From contig RPFO01000076.1 in the NCBI GenBank assembly GCA_009746045.1, positions 3,048,420 to 3,112,419 on the forward strand: a stretch of DNA of 64,000 bases, written 5' to 3'. The stretch is from Mesostigma viride (Eukaryota > Streptophyta > Mesostigmatophyceae > Mesostigmatales > Mesostigmataceae). This document shows, one piece after another, positions 19,596 through 30,674 of this stretch. The stretch's first letter is position 1; each line of letters starts with the position of its first letter. The position numbers were made by a program, and so were the translations under genes. Under the pieces are notes generated by a model. That model searched no databases and was not told where the DNA came from. It was given only the letters and a program-made list of their open reading frames with translations.

Positions 19596-21156
19596 ATGGC
19601 TTCCAACAACGGCAACAACGGCAACAACAACAAGGGGAAGGCGCCTGCAAGGCGCACCTCACCCCGACTGTCGCCGGAGGGCACGCCCTCCACCAACGAT
19701 GCGAGGGTGACGCCCAACGTCACCTTCCGCACGGTGGTCGCCGACCACCCCAGGCGTCGGACCCCGCAGGTGGGGCCCGGCGCCCGGGGGATGGCGAGCG
19801 GTCGCCGTTTGCCACTGGCGGTTCGTCCGCCATGGCACCTGGGGGGCAGGTCCCCCGGGCACGTAATTCCCCCGTCGCAGGTGACGGGGGTCGTGAGCGG
19901 AGTGATTCCTCGGAGGAGGATGGGGAGGTGCAGCCTGCGAGGCCACGGCCTTCGCTCGAGATTTCGACACAGACGCCTGCGACGTCTGGTAATCTTTCCG
20001 TGGGCCGACAGATGGCCATCATGGACATTGACCGGTATGGGGAACATGTTCCGCCCCCGGTCGCGTTCGGGCGCCCACCCCATTTTCTCCCCATTGGGGA
20101 GGACGACATCCCAGCGTTCATTTCGGTGAACGGCTGGATCACATCAACGTTTTCAGCTGCTTCCAGATGAGGAGATACACGCGATAGAGGTTCATCGGGT
20201 GCAAACGCAGATCGAGGGGCGTTTGAGGATGCAGTTCCCCCTGGTTCAGGTGGCAGTTTGGCTGTACTGTTTCGCCAATCGGCCGAGGCGCAATCCCGGC
20301 ACTGTTGATCAGTGGGCGTCCAGGCAGCGTCAGAGAGAGGCGCTGCGCGTGGTCGCCAGACAGGAGATCACGCTGACTCCGTTGGGGCCGTGGCCCCAAG
20401 TCACGCCAGTTGGCTGGGGCCCGGATAGGCGTGAGGCGGCTGCGATGCCGCCTGCGACGGAGCGCGGGGCGGCAGACGCCCCCACCACGCCTATGGGTGG
20501 TGAAGCCACCCACCAGGACCCTCTGGCAGGTCAGAGGGTCCAACCTCAGCCGCGGGCTCCCCCGCCCATGCAGCGTGGGGGGCCAGGTGGCTGAGGAGGC
20601 CACCGGGGTCGCAGGGACCCCGGCGGCGACACAAGCGCCCGGGGTCGCAGGGACCCCGGCAGCGACGCCGGCGCCTCCGGCGCTGGCGGGGGATGCAGCC
20701 CCCATGGAGGGTGTCACGGGCACCTCCAGCGGCTCTGGGGGGCAGGCCCCCTCTAGCCGCAACAAGGACAAGGCCCTGGCAGGGCCGGAGGGGCCTCAGG
20801 GTCCCACCGCAGCTGGGCAGCAGCCAGCACTGCTGGAAGGCGACCTGGAAGGTCGGGACTTCATCACCCTGGGTGATGAGGCCGTGTGGCGTGCCATACA
20901 GACAGCCACAGCCTCCTTCCGTGGGCTGGCCGACCGGAGCCAGCAGATGCACGTCGCGGAGGCGGGCAGCCTGGTGTGTGCGATTATCACGCACATCCTG
21001 GGCCTGCCCAACCTCCAAGAGGGCACACGCAGGGTGTGCGACGACCTGCTGCCTGCCCTGCAGGCTCTCCTCTCAGGGAGGAGGGTGCAGGGCAGCAGGG
21101 TGCGTCTGGTGCGACTCCTGGAGCTCCTGCACAATGCCATCCTGAGGGGCGGGTAG
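19596..21156 (+). pseudogene. R2 ORF-A, frameshifted
   Basis: Starts at ATG 19596 (MASNNGNNGNNNKGKAPARR). Plausible coding then moves among frames: PSLEISTQTPATSGNLSVGRQ to about 20140, FQLLPDEEIHAIEVHRVQTQ from there, and LEGDLEGRDFITLGDEAVWRA to a stop at 21156. The C-terminal half is helical (QMHVAEAGSLVCAIITHIL, RRVCDDLLPALQALL), as in R1 ORF-A. Pro/Gly-rich linkers lie between. It occupies the same position as R1 ORF-A, between LTR and gag. Function unknown. Confidence 0.55.
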
Positions 21157-21207
21157 GTGGTTGCCTACCTGGCTGCATCATGATTTACTAACCCTACTGA
21201 CGATGAA

Positions 21208-22266
21208 GTGTCCCTCTCTCCCACCTTCCATGATTGGGAGGAGGCCCGCAGCAGGAGGCGGGAAGTGACACACACTCACACCCCCACCCAGCCCACCCCT
21301 ATGTTGTCTAACCCTCCTACACAGCCCATGTTTGCCCATCCTGCTCAGCTCACTCAAGTAGCACTTCCCTCTCAGCATGTCTCTCCTGTGAATGCTGCAG
21401 CAGCAACACCATCTTCTCCCTCTCCCCCTGCATCCCCCTCTAGGTTGCCCACTTACAATGAAAACCGTCCTGTGGATAGGATTAATGTCAGGGGGCTGCC
21501 TGAGGGGTATACTAGGGAGCAGGGGAATCATGCACTTCTCTCTCTTCAGCTGGCTAGGGAGGAACTGAATGTCAAGAATTGGTTTGGATCTCTCATGCAG
21601 GGGGATTTCTACCATCAGTCCTCTCTCAGATTCAGAATCTCATTCTTGTCTTCCAGCGTAGGTATCCCAAGTGGCAGGACACGCAGGCTAGGGCAGTTTG
21701 GGAGGCTTTCATGAAGGAGCTAACTGACCTCCTCTCCACCCCCTCATCTGTGGACATATATGGGGCATTCAGGTGGGTAGAGGAATACAGGGTCACATCA
21801 GTGGACTATGTGGCTGAGACAAAGAAATATGAGCTAGCCATCAAAGCACGTCCTGATGTCCAGCAGCTAGATCACAAGTTCTTGCTGCGTTCTTCCTTGA
21901 GAAACTCAAACTTGACAAAAACACCTACGCTATGCTTGCACAGGAATGGCAAAGTACTGGGAGGACATGAAGGAGGCATTGGATTATATCAAGCTGGCCT
22001 TGGCTCCCCTTAGCCAGGGGGCCATGGGCACCTCTGTAAAGAGGGTCAGGGGGGAAGAGAGGGAGGAGGAGGATAGGGAGAGGGAAGACAGGAGCAAGAG
22101 ACCTGTCACTATGGCAGAAGTCAAGTCCCTGCTGGGACAAATGTTTAAGGGCAAGGGCAAGGGCAAGGGCAAGGGCAAGGGCAAGGGCAGGGGCTGGGGC
22201 AAGGGCAAGGGTAAGGGGCAGTCTCCCTCCAAGGGGGGCAGCTCCAGCAACAACAACAACAACAGC

Positions 22267-22349
<83 letters not shown>

Positions 22350-22560
22350 GCAGGACAAGGAGGACAAGTCTTCTCAGCGGTGCACCCGCTGTGGCATGAA
22401 GTACCACCTGCGGCCCACCTGCCGCAAGAACGTGGACGAGCTGGGGCATTTGGACGTCCTGTGCCACAAGTGCCACGGGCCGCCCCACGGTGACCCCAAG
22501 GACTGCAAGCGGCCTCCTTACGGCAAGAAGTGTGAGTCTCCCTCTCATGCTGGCTTGAGT
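21208..22560 (+). pseudogene. gag: R2 gag, frameshifted
   Basis: Closely parallel to R4 gag: NENRPVDRINVRGLPEGYTR, ALLSLQLAREELNVKNWFG, QRRYPKWQDTQ, YVAETKKYELAIKARP, WEDMKEALDYIKLALAP. Frame changes near 21630 and 21930 break it. The C-terminal part has a (Gly-Lys)n basic tract, then a poly-Asn tract from an AAC microsatellite. Two knuckles follow: CTRCGMKYHLRPTC and CHKCHGPPHGDPKDC. Gag forms the particle and packages RNA. The basic tract plausibly adds RNA binding. Confidence 0.8.
22150..22350. repeat. Microsatellites in R2 gag: (GGCAAG)n then (AAC)n
   Basis: GGCAAG hexamers at about 22150-22220 encode Gly-Lys repeats. AAC triplets at about 22246-22348 encode more than 30 Asn residues interrupted by a few Ser. 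Confidence 0.9.
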
Positions 22561-22648
22561 GTGCCTGCTTCACCTCTTTCATCTGCATGCCCCACTGTCA
22601 GAGCAGTGAGCAGTTCTGGAAAGGTGCTACAGCTGGTTTCAGAAGATT

Positions 22649-24736
22649 ATGTCTCTAAACCAACCTTCACATCTATGGTTCCCAAGGTGTGCAGAGTGTC
22701 CCCCAGAGGATGCTCAGATCAGTTTTCAGGAGCTTGCTTTGCAGTTGCATTTCCTTTATGGGCATGAAGTGAGTGCAGAGGTGGTGGCAGCAGCAATAGG
22801 GGGGGCAGCACTCAGACGTGCATGCCAGGTGGTCAGATCCCACTGCCAGCATTGTCAGTTCAATGCACCCAAACCCCCTAAGTGGCATGTAGCTACCCCA
22901 CCTAAGTGCAAGGGCAGGGTGGTAGGAGATGTCTTTCATATCAAAGGACAATCTTACTTGGCACTTAAAGATGCATGGTCAAGGTACACAACCATTGAAC
23001 CATTACCTGGAATGGACAAGACACAGTTGCTCAGGGCTCTCTTGATTGCTCAGGCCAGGTACTACCCTGTGGAGGCATTGTTACTGGATCAGCAGTTCAC
23101 GTGTCTTGCCAATGAACCAGGGTGTGAGGCTATTGATCTGGCTGGGCTAGAAGATCATGAGAGGCAAGGCATTATTGAAAGGGCCATCAGGTCCATTAAA
23201 ACCCTTGTAGCCAAAGAAGATGGCAATCTGCTGGCTGACAGTGGGTCATATGCTGACAGAGCTCTGTGGTCCACCAGGTTGTGCCAAGTCCTCAACAGGA
23301 GGCCACTCATGAAAACCCCACAAGGGGTGATCATTACACCAGATGGATTGCATGCAGGCATTTATCCACCTGAGGTACTAGCCCTATACAACGCACAGCG
23401 AGCACAGACAGCTAGCAGGTTAGCTGTCAAGGATGCAAAGCATCCACGTCCCACCTTCAGAGAAGGGGATCAGGTCCTATTCTACAAGGAGTCGGGACTA
23501 GGCAAGGTGGGTACCTGGCATGGGCCAGCCACCATCCTAAAGTTTAACACCACTGGCAGGACAGTGTTAGTTAAACACAATGACACGGGAAAGATTCACA
23601 GGTGTTCACCTCACAGGATGAAATTGTATTTTCCAACTGTGTCAGACGTGGCAGAGGAGGAAGAGCTGTTGGCCGACAGCCCTGTACAGTTGCCTGGCAT
23701 CCCAGCGTTGCCCAGTGAGTGGTTGTTTGGAACACCCACTGGTGAGTGTGAGAGCCACACCCACTGTGACACCCAGGTCACCCTTGATGATTGCAGGCAG
23801 TCACTGCAGGCTTGGCCCCCTGCAGCAGAGGGTCACATTGGCAAAACAGGTGATCAGCAACCTATCACCTCTTCAAGTGTGAACATAGCTCAGCCACTAG
23901 CTGCACCTTCCAAACGCAGCCTAGCAGACGCTGTTCGCATTTTACAAGCAGCTCATAGAGCCAAAGCTCAAACTGCTGCAGGATCAGCTAAGGTGGGGAA
24001 GGTTGGGCAGAATGACAATAGCCCATTTATGGTTGCAGTGGACACACAAGCCCAGGTCAGCATTATCAGTGCCCTGGCTGTGCCCCATATGCCTTTGGAA
24101 CCTTCACCCTGGCACCATGTGGCTGATTTCTCAGGGCAGTCATCCCTCAAGGTATTAGGTCAGGTCATGTTGACTATACTCGGTATCCCTACTCCTTTTC
24201 AGGTCTTGGAAGGTTATAAAGGGAATGCTTTGTTGGGGGATCCTTTTCTCTGTTACCCTGGTGTCCTCATCTCCAGTGATAGACTATCCATCCAGGACAT
24301 GGGTGGTGTTGATCTGAATCATTTCAAAATTTCTCTTGAAAAACTTCTTAACACCAACATTGCTTCTGTAAAATTTGCTACACCCAAGTATGCCCCAGGG
24401 CAAGAACCCTGTGTGGCAGACTTGGTTCACAACCAAAAACTTCATCCCAACTCATTTGGATTGGGCAAGCATGATGTGGCTAAAATGTCTCCTCTTTCTT
24501 ATGAACAGATAGAGCAAGACTGTCGCACACACATAGGATTCCTAAAATGGGTGGAGGCCTTTAACAAGGCCAGGGAAGAATGGGTAGTGCCAGATCCTCT
24601 TAGTCCTTCTCATACTCCACCTGTCACACCTATTGACAAAAAGCCTGCAGGGTGCAAGCACTTGCGCCTGAAGTTTGTGTGTAAACATAAGCCAGCAGCA
24701 GATGGGTCAGTCATTTTCATGCTAGACCTTGTGTGA
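22649..24736 (+). pseudogene. R2 pol part 1: integrase, retropepsin-like domain, start of RT
   Basis: Integrase: zinc site LHFLYGHE...CQHC, then Asp in VVGDVFHIKG, Asp in ALLLDQQF, Glu in RQGIIERAIRSIK. SH3-like tail GPATILKFNTTGRTV. Retropepsin-like domain downstream of integrase: FMVAVDTQAQVSIISALAV, ILGIPTPFQVLEGYKG, NALLGDPFL. The frame ends early at 24736 because one C is missing relative to R4 near 24716. It enters from gag by another indel near 22700-22720. The domain order IN-PR-RT is atypical for Copia, where protease precedes integrase. Confidence 0.85.
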
Positions 24737-24812
24737 CAGAGTTCAAGGGCACCACTGATCTGACAGAGGCAGAGTTGTACACGCCAGGCATTCAGCAAAC
24801 ATCCTAAAAATC

Positions 24813-26087
24813 TTGCTGTCTGTCTTTGTGGGTCATCTCAATGATGGGGATGACTATGTATGTAAGGCTACAGACATTAAAAGGGCTTTCCTGAAAGGCT
24901 CACCTGAGATAGCACAACAAGTGTGGCATGGTCAGGTGTATGTAGTCTCCACTCCCAGAGTTTGGGCAAAACACATCCCTCAGCAGTACCTGAAAGCTAA
25001 CATAGGTGTTGAAGGGCTGCAATCAGCTCCTCGCATTTTCAGGATGTCAGCTCAGGCTGTGTTTGAAAAGCTAGGGGCTAGATATGATGACATAGACCCT
25101 TGCTTCTTTGTGGTCCCACACCCTCATGGCATTCTCACCTTTGTGTGGCATGGGGATGATCAGCTGATTGCTGGGCCAAGGCGTGCTGTGGATGATTTTA
25201 TTCAACAAGTGTCACAGCATTTTGAGATTGGCAAGCAAGTAGAGCTGGGCACCACTGCCATAAAATTTTGTGGCACAATGTTACAACTCCAGCAGCATCA
25301 AAACCAGTGGGTGTGTGCACTTTACTCTCCCAATGATTACATGCACAGCTGCTTGGAGGTTTTGCAAACAAAAATCAAACCTGGAGCCTGTCCTACCATT
25401 AGAGGCAAGCTGGGGTGGTTGTGCTCAACGTGTGCACCTCACCTGGCTGTGGTTAGCAGAGTTGATGATGATGTCTTGATGCAAGTAGGTCACAAAGCCA
25501 TCACCAAAACTCTCCAGGAAGGCCCTCCCCTTATCTTGCACTCCTTGGATCTCCACAAAACCATTCACATCCAAGCTATGATGGATAGTTCCATGGAGTC
25601 CAGGCAGATTACCAAGTTGCAGGCAAGGGAGTCAGGCTTGTATTTTGTGCAGAATGATGATGCACCCTTGTCTCTCATTTCATGGTACAGCCGGTTGCAT
25701 AGACGCAAGGCTGTCAGCAGCAATGCTGCTGAGTGCAGGGCAGTGGTGTCAGCAGTGCTTCATGCCAGGTACTTGAATCATGTGCTGGTTTGGTTGCAGA
25801 TGCAAGCAGGCAGCAATGCTGGGGTGGTGGCACACTTGCTCACTGACAGTCAGTCAGTCCTCAGTTTCCTTGCTAACCCCTATGCTGTGCACACTGATCT
25901 TGACTGGGTGGTCCTGAAACAGGAGTCCACCTACTGGGAGTCCACCCGTCACGTGGAGGACAAACACAACGCTGCTGATGCACTCACTAAAGTGCCTCAG
26001 CAGGCAGCTGACCAATACCAGCTGTTGTACCACTTGATGAACCCCTATGGCAAGCAGGCAACCCTGCCCCATAGGGGGGACGCCTAG
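24813..26087 (+). pseudogene. R2 pol part 2: reverse transcriptase and RNase H
   Basis: RT: KATDIKRAFLKGSPE (first Asp), IGVEGLQSAPRIFR, FVWHGDDQLIAGPRRAV (HGDD in place of YVDD). Copia-like RNase H: MDSSMESRQ, WYSRLHRRKAVSSNAAECRAV, LLTDSQSVLSFLANP, DKHNAADALTKVP. Separated from part 1 by the missing base and a second disruption near 24805. Confidence 0.88.
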
Positions 26088-27151
26088 CAGGGTCCTGTTC
26101 ACCAGGGCCGCCTAGGTCACCCAGTACCCCTTGGGCAGGTCCAAGGGGTAGGTTGTGGCTTCCAGCAAGGGGGGTTGGTTGGAGTCTGTTTTTATACATC
26201 TGCGTGCCCTATGCCCAATAAAATCTGTTTTGATTTTTTCAACACCATGGAATTTCGTTATGCACACCTTCATAGGTGGGCATGGGATGTATCTCACATT
26301 TTTCTCCACTAGGGCGTATGCCTTGGTGGATTGGCCTTGAGCTCAGTGGCTCAGGTGCCCCCATTCAAGTGGAGGGTCAAAGCTCCCTTGACAGGTGGTT
26401 ACCCAGGACCCCAGTTCACTGTGGATATCCTGGGCCACCTGGCCTCACTGTTCAGTGGCAGTAAAGGCATGGGTGCTGTCATGTTGTCTAGTACAACGTG
26501 CTCAGCACAGGTGCAGGATGAAATATTCCTGTCACCTGTCACCAGGACTTCAGTCACCCATGTGCAGGGCAGGGGTGGCTGGTCCCACACGTTGTGCAGG
26601 TGCAACGTGGCCAGGTCCAGGATGTCATAGTCCTGTCACCTGTCACTAGGACTTCAGCCCCCTCTGTGCAGGGCAGGGGTGGCTGGTCCTCACATGTTGT
26701 GCAGGTACAACATGGACAGTGCAGGGTGCAATAAACCTGTCCACTGTCACTCCTCAGGTTGCAGGTAACCTGAGCTCAGTTGACCCAGCCTGGCTGGGTA
26801 TTTTTCTCTGAGTGGGCGATGATGATGGAACAACATGGAACCTCTTAAACGGTTACCTTGGCATTTTTTACAATGGCTCTCTTGGCTGGTGATGCACTCC
26901 CTGGATAGGCAGACAGGCATAGCTATCTCCCTTGTGAGCTCGCGAGGAGGAGGAACTCCCCGGGCATGTTGAGCTAAACGTGATGCCATCACAAGTATTG
27001 CACGAGTTCTGGGGCCCATCTTTTTCAGTCCAGATGTTGCAGTATGGGTGTCAGTTGCTCAGCACCTCAGTCAGCTTGGAGTCAGTCTCCTAGCTGGGCA
27101 GGGTCAGGCTTGAAGTCGCTAGCCTTCAACCTGAAAGGAAAACATAATGGG
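26088..27151 (+). other. R2 3' untranslated region with AATAAA signal, ~105-bp repeats and polypurine tract
   Basis: AATAAA at 26217-26222. Two to three related copies of a segment containing GGACTTCAG and GTGCAGGGCAGGGGTGGCTGG at 26500-26725. Tract GGAAAACATAATGGG at 27137-27151 precedes the 3' LTR and is shared with R4. No coding sequence. Confidence 0.7.
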
Positions 27152-27609
27152 AGTTAGATGAGATGCTTAGGCTGACACACGGATTTCCGGCCTGCGCGCC
27201 GCGTATTGCCTACCGCGGCTGAGCGGGACACCTCAGTACAGTACGGCAGGGTGTACGGTACTGAGGTGTCATGTGGACCGATGTGCGGTTAGTGCCAGAC
27301 TGTGCCTAGACTCTAGCTCGACCCGCCAGACCCGGGTTATCCGGTTCTGGACGGGCCGAGTGTAGTTGATGCTAGTGACGTGGTCGCACGACATTGCAGT
27401 GTACAGTTGTCCACTGGTGAGGTGCTGCAGGTAGCACCGCCATAGGCATATAGGCGTAGCACTGGGGAGTGCCGCAGCACCCGAGTTTGCCCAGACGTTC
27501 CATTCTGAGCCCTCAGCTTCCATTGCTCTCTCATTGTATTATTGATAATACAATCATCATTCGCTCTCAGCTTCAGCAGTTGTTCGTCGTCCCTAGTCTC
27601 CATCCAACT
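27152..27609 (+). repeat. R2 3' LTR (458 bp)
   Basis: AGTTAGATGAG to CATCCAACT, matching 19094-19551, followed by TSD GCAGC. Confidence 0.92.
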
Positions 27610-27614
27610 GCAGC

Positions 27615-27682
27615 GTCCAGACCGTGAGGAGGGGCAGGCGAGTGCAAGCCAGGAGGCGGCCTCGTCTGGAGTAAGTGCGTGA
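27615..27682 (+). pseudogene. R1 ORF-A, 3' end beyond R2
   Basis: Continues the ORF-A frame from 19093 when R2 and one GCAGC are removed. Encodes about 22 Glu/Ala/Ser-rich residues to TGA at 27680-27682. Confidence 0.65.
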
Positions 27683-27747
27683 GCCTGAGTGGGTTCCAGC
27701 AGCCATATCTGCGTGTGTTGTCTGCAGTATTTTATAATGCTTCGTAA

Positions 27748-29085
27748 CACGCGCGGGACGGCAGCGGGAGCGGGGCGGGAGCGGGGGATGGCGGTGGTGA
27801 GGCAAGGGCAGATACAGGAGGCCCCGCCAGCGTCGTGCCAGAGGGACAGGCAATCCCAACGGCAGAGGGCGCCAATGGCAGGAGGGCATCCATCCGGAAG
27901 AGGAAGGAGGTGGCACAAGGAGAGGAGCGTGCAGGGTGGCCAACCGACGGCGTGGTGCTGACGGGGGAGGGCCAGAATGATGCTGAACGTCAAGCACCTG
28001 GTAAGAGACCATGTGTGCCTGAGTCTGGTGTTCCTGCAGCTAGTGTTCCTGCGCCATTAGCACCTGTAGGAGCTGCAGTCATTGGCAGTGACCCTCGTGC
28101 TTTGCCTGGAACTAGACCTCATATGAGTGCTGTGGCTGTGATGAATGGCCAGAAGCCTCTCAAGCCTCCTGTGGGACAGGAAAAGCTAGACAAGTGGTTG
28201 GAGGATATGGAGCTAGTCTCTTGCTCTGTAGATCCCACTGTCAACCTTGTGCAGGTATTCCACACATCCACGACTAATAGGGATTCCAGTGAGCGTGTGA
28301 GGGACAAGGCTAGGCAAGCTGTCAAGGACAAGCTGACTTGGTCTCAGTTCCTAGAGGGCCTACGTCAGGAGTTCTCTGATAAGGTACTCAACCTCACTAA
28401 TCACTATAAGCTCAGCTATGATACCTTTGAGATCAAGGGCACGGTAGCTGAGGAGCTGCAGCGGCTCACACGCATCAGGGAGAAGGGAGCCAAGCATGGC
28501 TTCAATCTGACTGACAGAGCAGTGGCAGATTACTTCCTGGATCGCATGGGGCTGAGTGTGGATGGGAGAAATGCAGCTAGGATGTTTGCTGATCAGACAG
28601 ATGGGACGTGGCCAGCCTTGCAAAAGGTTATTTTCAATATCCGTCCATCTGACAATGCTGCTTGCAAGGCAATCCAGGTGACTGGTGCCCCTTCAGCCTC
28701 CGCTCATCAGGTCCATGGTGACGCCCCTGGGCAGGGTGCTCAGGGAGAAACCAGACCTAGTAGGCGTCAGAGGGCTAACAGGCGCAGGCAGAATGGTAAC
28801 CAGGGTGGCAAGGGCCAGCAGCAGGGATCCAAAGGCAAGGGTCAGCAGCAGGCTGGTGGTCACCAGGGTGGTCAGCAGAACAAGGGTGGCCAAGGGCAAG
28901 GCAAGAGCCAGGGCCAGGGCACCCAGGCCAGTCAGAGCAGCCAGAACCAGGGTGGCCTGAAGAAGGCTGCTGCTGGGAAGGATGACAAGTGCTTTGGATG
29001 TGGCAGGACGGGTCATTGGCGACGTGACTGCCCAGACCAGGCCAAGTCTGCTGGAGCAGGCTCTGGCCAGGTGGGTAAGCCATGA
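27748..29085 (+). CDS. gag: R1 gag
   Basis: Open frame from 27748 to TGA 29083-29085. An ATG at 27737 lies in another frame, so either GTG 27835 or a shift starts it. Core: GQEKLDKWLEDMELVSCSV, LTWSQFLEGLRQEFSDKVL, EELQRLTRIREKGAKHGFN, DYFLDRMGL. This resembles retrotransposon gag (UBN2/RVT-gag-like helices). A Gln/Gly/Lys-rich linker (about residues 300-375) and one CCHC knuckle CFGCGRTGHWRRDC follow. It acts in particle assembly and RNA packaging. Confidence 0.85.
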   Translation, partial: HARDGSGSGAGAGDGGGEARADTGGPASVVPEGQAIPTAEGANGRRASIRKRKEVAQGEERAGWPTDGVVLTGEGQNDAERQAPGKRPCVPESGVPAASVPAPLAPVGAAVIGSDPRALPGTRPHMSAVAVMNGQKPLKPPVGQEKLDKWLEDMELVSCSVDPTVNLVQVFHTSTTNRDSSERVRDKARQAVKDKLTWSQFLEGLRQEFSDKVLNLTNHYKLSYDTFEIKGTVAEELQRLTRIREKGAKHGFNLTDRAVADYFLDRMGLSVDGRNAARMFADQTDGTWPALQKVIFNIRPSDNAACKAIQVTGAPSASAHQVHGDAPGQGAQGETRPSRRQRANRRRQNGNQGGKGQQQGSKGKGQQQAGGHQGGQQNKGGQGQGKSQGQGTQASQSSQNQGGLKKAAAGKDDKCFGCGRTGHWRRDCPDQAKSAGAGSGQVGKP

Positions 29086-29090
29086 CTTGA

Positions 29091-30674
29091 GTGTTGTCCC
29101 CTGTAAATAGTCAATCACCCCTAGTGGGACGAACAGTTGTACATAGTAATGGGGGTGTCCCTCTTGTGCAGCAGCAAGGGGTTGGGAATGATGAGGTGCT
29201 TCCACTCAATGATTGCAATAACGCTGCTGCAGCAGTGGAATTCCCTGTGCCTGTGGCAGGTGCAGGGTCTCCAGTTGTTGGGGTTGACTCTGGGAGTCAA
29301 GCCGCCAGACTGGAAGGACCTGCAGCTTCTGTGGGAACCGGGGCTGGCTCTGGGAGCCGAGCTACCTTGGAGGAGGTCCCTGGAGCAAGAGAACAGCAGG
29401 TGGGTCGTGCTATCCCAAGCACACAGTCTTTGTCACGTTCCTCTCTGTGCAGCCAGGCTGACAGGGGGTTGAGCTATGCTCAGGCTGGAAACACTCTACA
29501 CCATATCTTTGGCCACTCTAAGCAGGCAGAGATGTTTGCTTGGAAGATTGGCAAGGAGCCTTTGCTAGAGGCCTGCAGTGCAGCTGCTCAGAATTGTGTC
29601 TGTCAGGAGAATGCTGTTCGCCTCCCACAGTCCCATGCCAGAGAACCTGCTAGAGAGCGGGGGGATATCCAGGTGGACATCCAACACATCAGGGGCATGT
29701 ATCTGTTGGTGGGGGTGGATAGGTTTAGCAGATATAGGTTGCTGACCATTCTTCCTGGAATGCAGGAGCATCAGCTGTTGATGGGTCTCCAGTCTTTGTT
29801 GCCAGGCTTTGGGGTGTACACCAAGGTGCAAGCTGACTTGCAGTTTGACTGCTTGATCAAGCTGGCTGACCAGCTTCCTTGTAAGTTGGTAGTGGTCCCT
29901 AGGGAATGCCATGGGCAGCAGGGAGCTGTAGAGAGATCTATACGTGAAGTAAAAACAGTGGTGCTAGCAGCTAGGAGTGTGCCTGTTGTGGCATCAGCTC
30001 TAGAGAAAGCAGCTTGGTGTAAGGGGATTGAGGAGCAGCTTAACCACAGGGTAACCTATTACTATGATGGTGTGGCAGTCTCTCCCCTGGCATTGCAGTT
30101 TGGTATGCTATCACAGGACGTGGTGGCAGCCTGCCTGAAGAAGGCAGACAGGGTGTTTTCCAGATTGAGGCGTAAGGACAAGGGTTGGAAAATGCTGAGG
30201 CCCCAGGTGGGACTGAGGGTCAGGATGTGGAAGGAACCGTCATTACCAGGCAAGCGTGGCAAGTGGCAAGATGGGCAGGTAACCCATGTTGAGAAGCTAA
30301 CCATTCTTGTCTGGTGGCTTTGGAGAGTAATCCCAAGCACGTGTACAGGCTATCCTGGGCTCACGTCAAGGAGAGAAGGCCAACTGCAATCTGGCCTGAA
30401 GACGGCCCTGATCCTCCCTTGGAGGGAGATGAGCAGGATGAGAGCCAGGCAGCAGATGCTAACCCACCATGCTTGGATTATGGTCTGTCCTGGATGGATG
30501 AGGGTGAGCAGGAGTCTGCTGAGACGTCTGTCACAAGGCCAGAGGTGGCCAGGGCTGCACCACAGTCCAGGGGGCTGCTTATGGCGGACATCATTCGAGC
30601 TCTGCAGAACAGCAAGCGTGATCCCAAGGTATCTAAGCTCACGGGATGGGGGTCATGTGGGGCACCAGCACTAG
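29091..30674 (+). pseudogene. R1 integrase region
   Basis: The integrase starts about 29470: zinc-site remnant LHHIFGHSKQ...CVCQ. Core Asp in IQVDIQHIRG, then YLLVGVDRFSRYRLLTILPG, Asp in VQADLQFDC, Glu in GQQGAVERSIREVK. SH3-like KGWKMLRPQVGLRVRMW. Useful coding ends near 30300, where the frame shifts by one into the protease-RT ORF. The rest to 30674 is out-of-frame. There is no protease-like motif between gag and this domain. Confidence 0.8.

Larger units (their letters stand above)
19094..27609 (+). mobile_element. R2: Copia-like LTR retrotransposon (8.5 kb) nested in R1
   Basis: Flanked by GCAGC at 19089-19093 and 27610-27614. Two 458-bp LTRs differ at about two positions, fewer than in R1, consistent with later insertion. 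Order: ORF-A, gag, IN, PR, RT, RH. All ORFs carry indels, so it is non-functional. Confidence 0.92.

Noticed and set aside
21925..22588. Minus-strand frames with poly-Leu, poly-Val or poly-Cys
   Set aside because: Antisense reading of the AAC and GGCAAG microsatellites in R2 gag.
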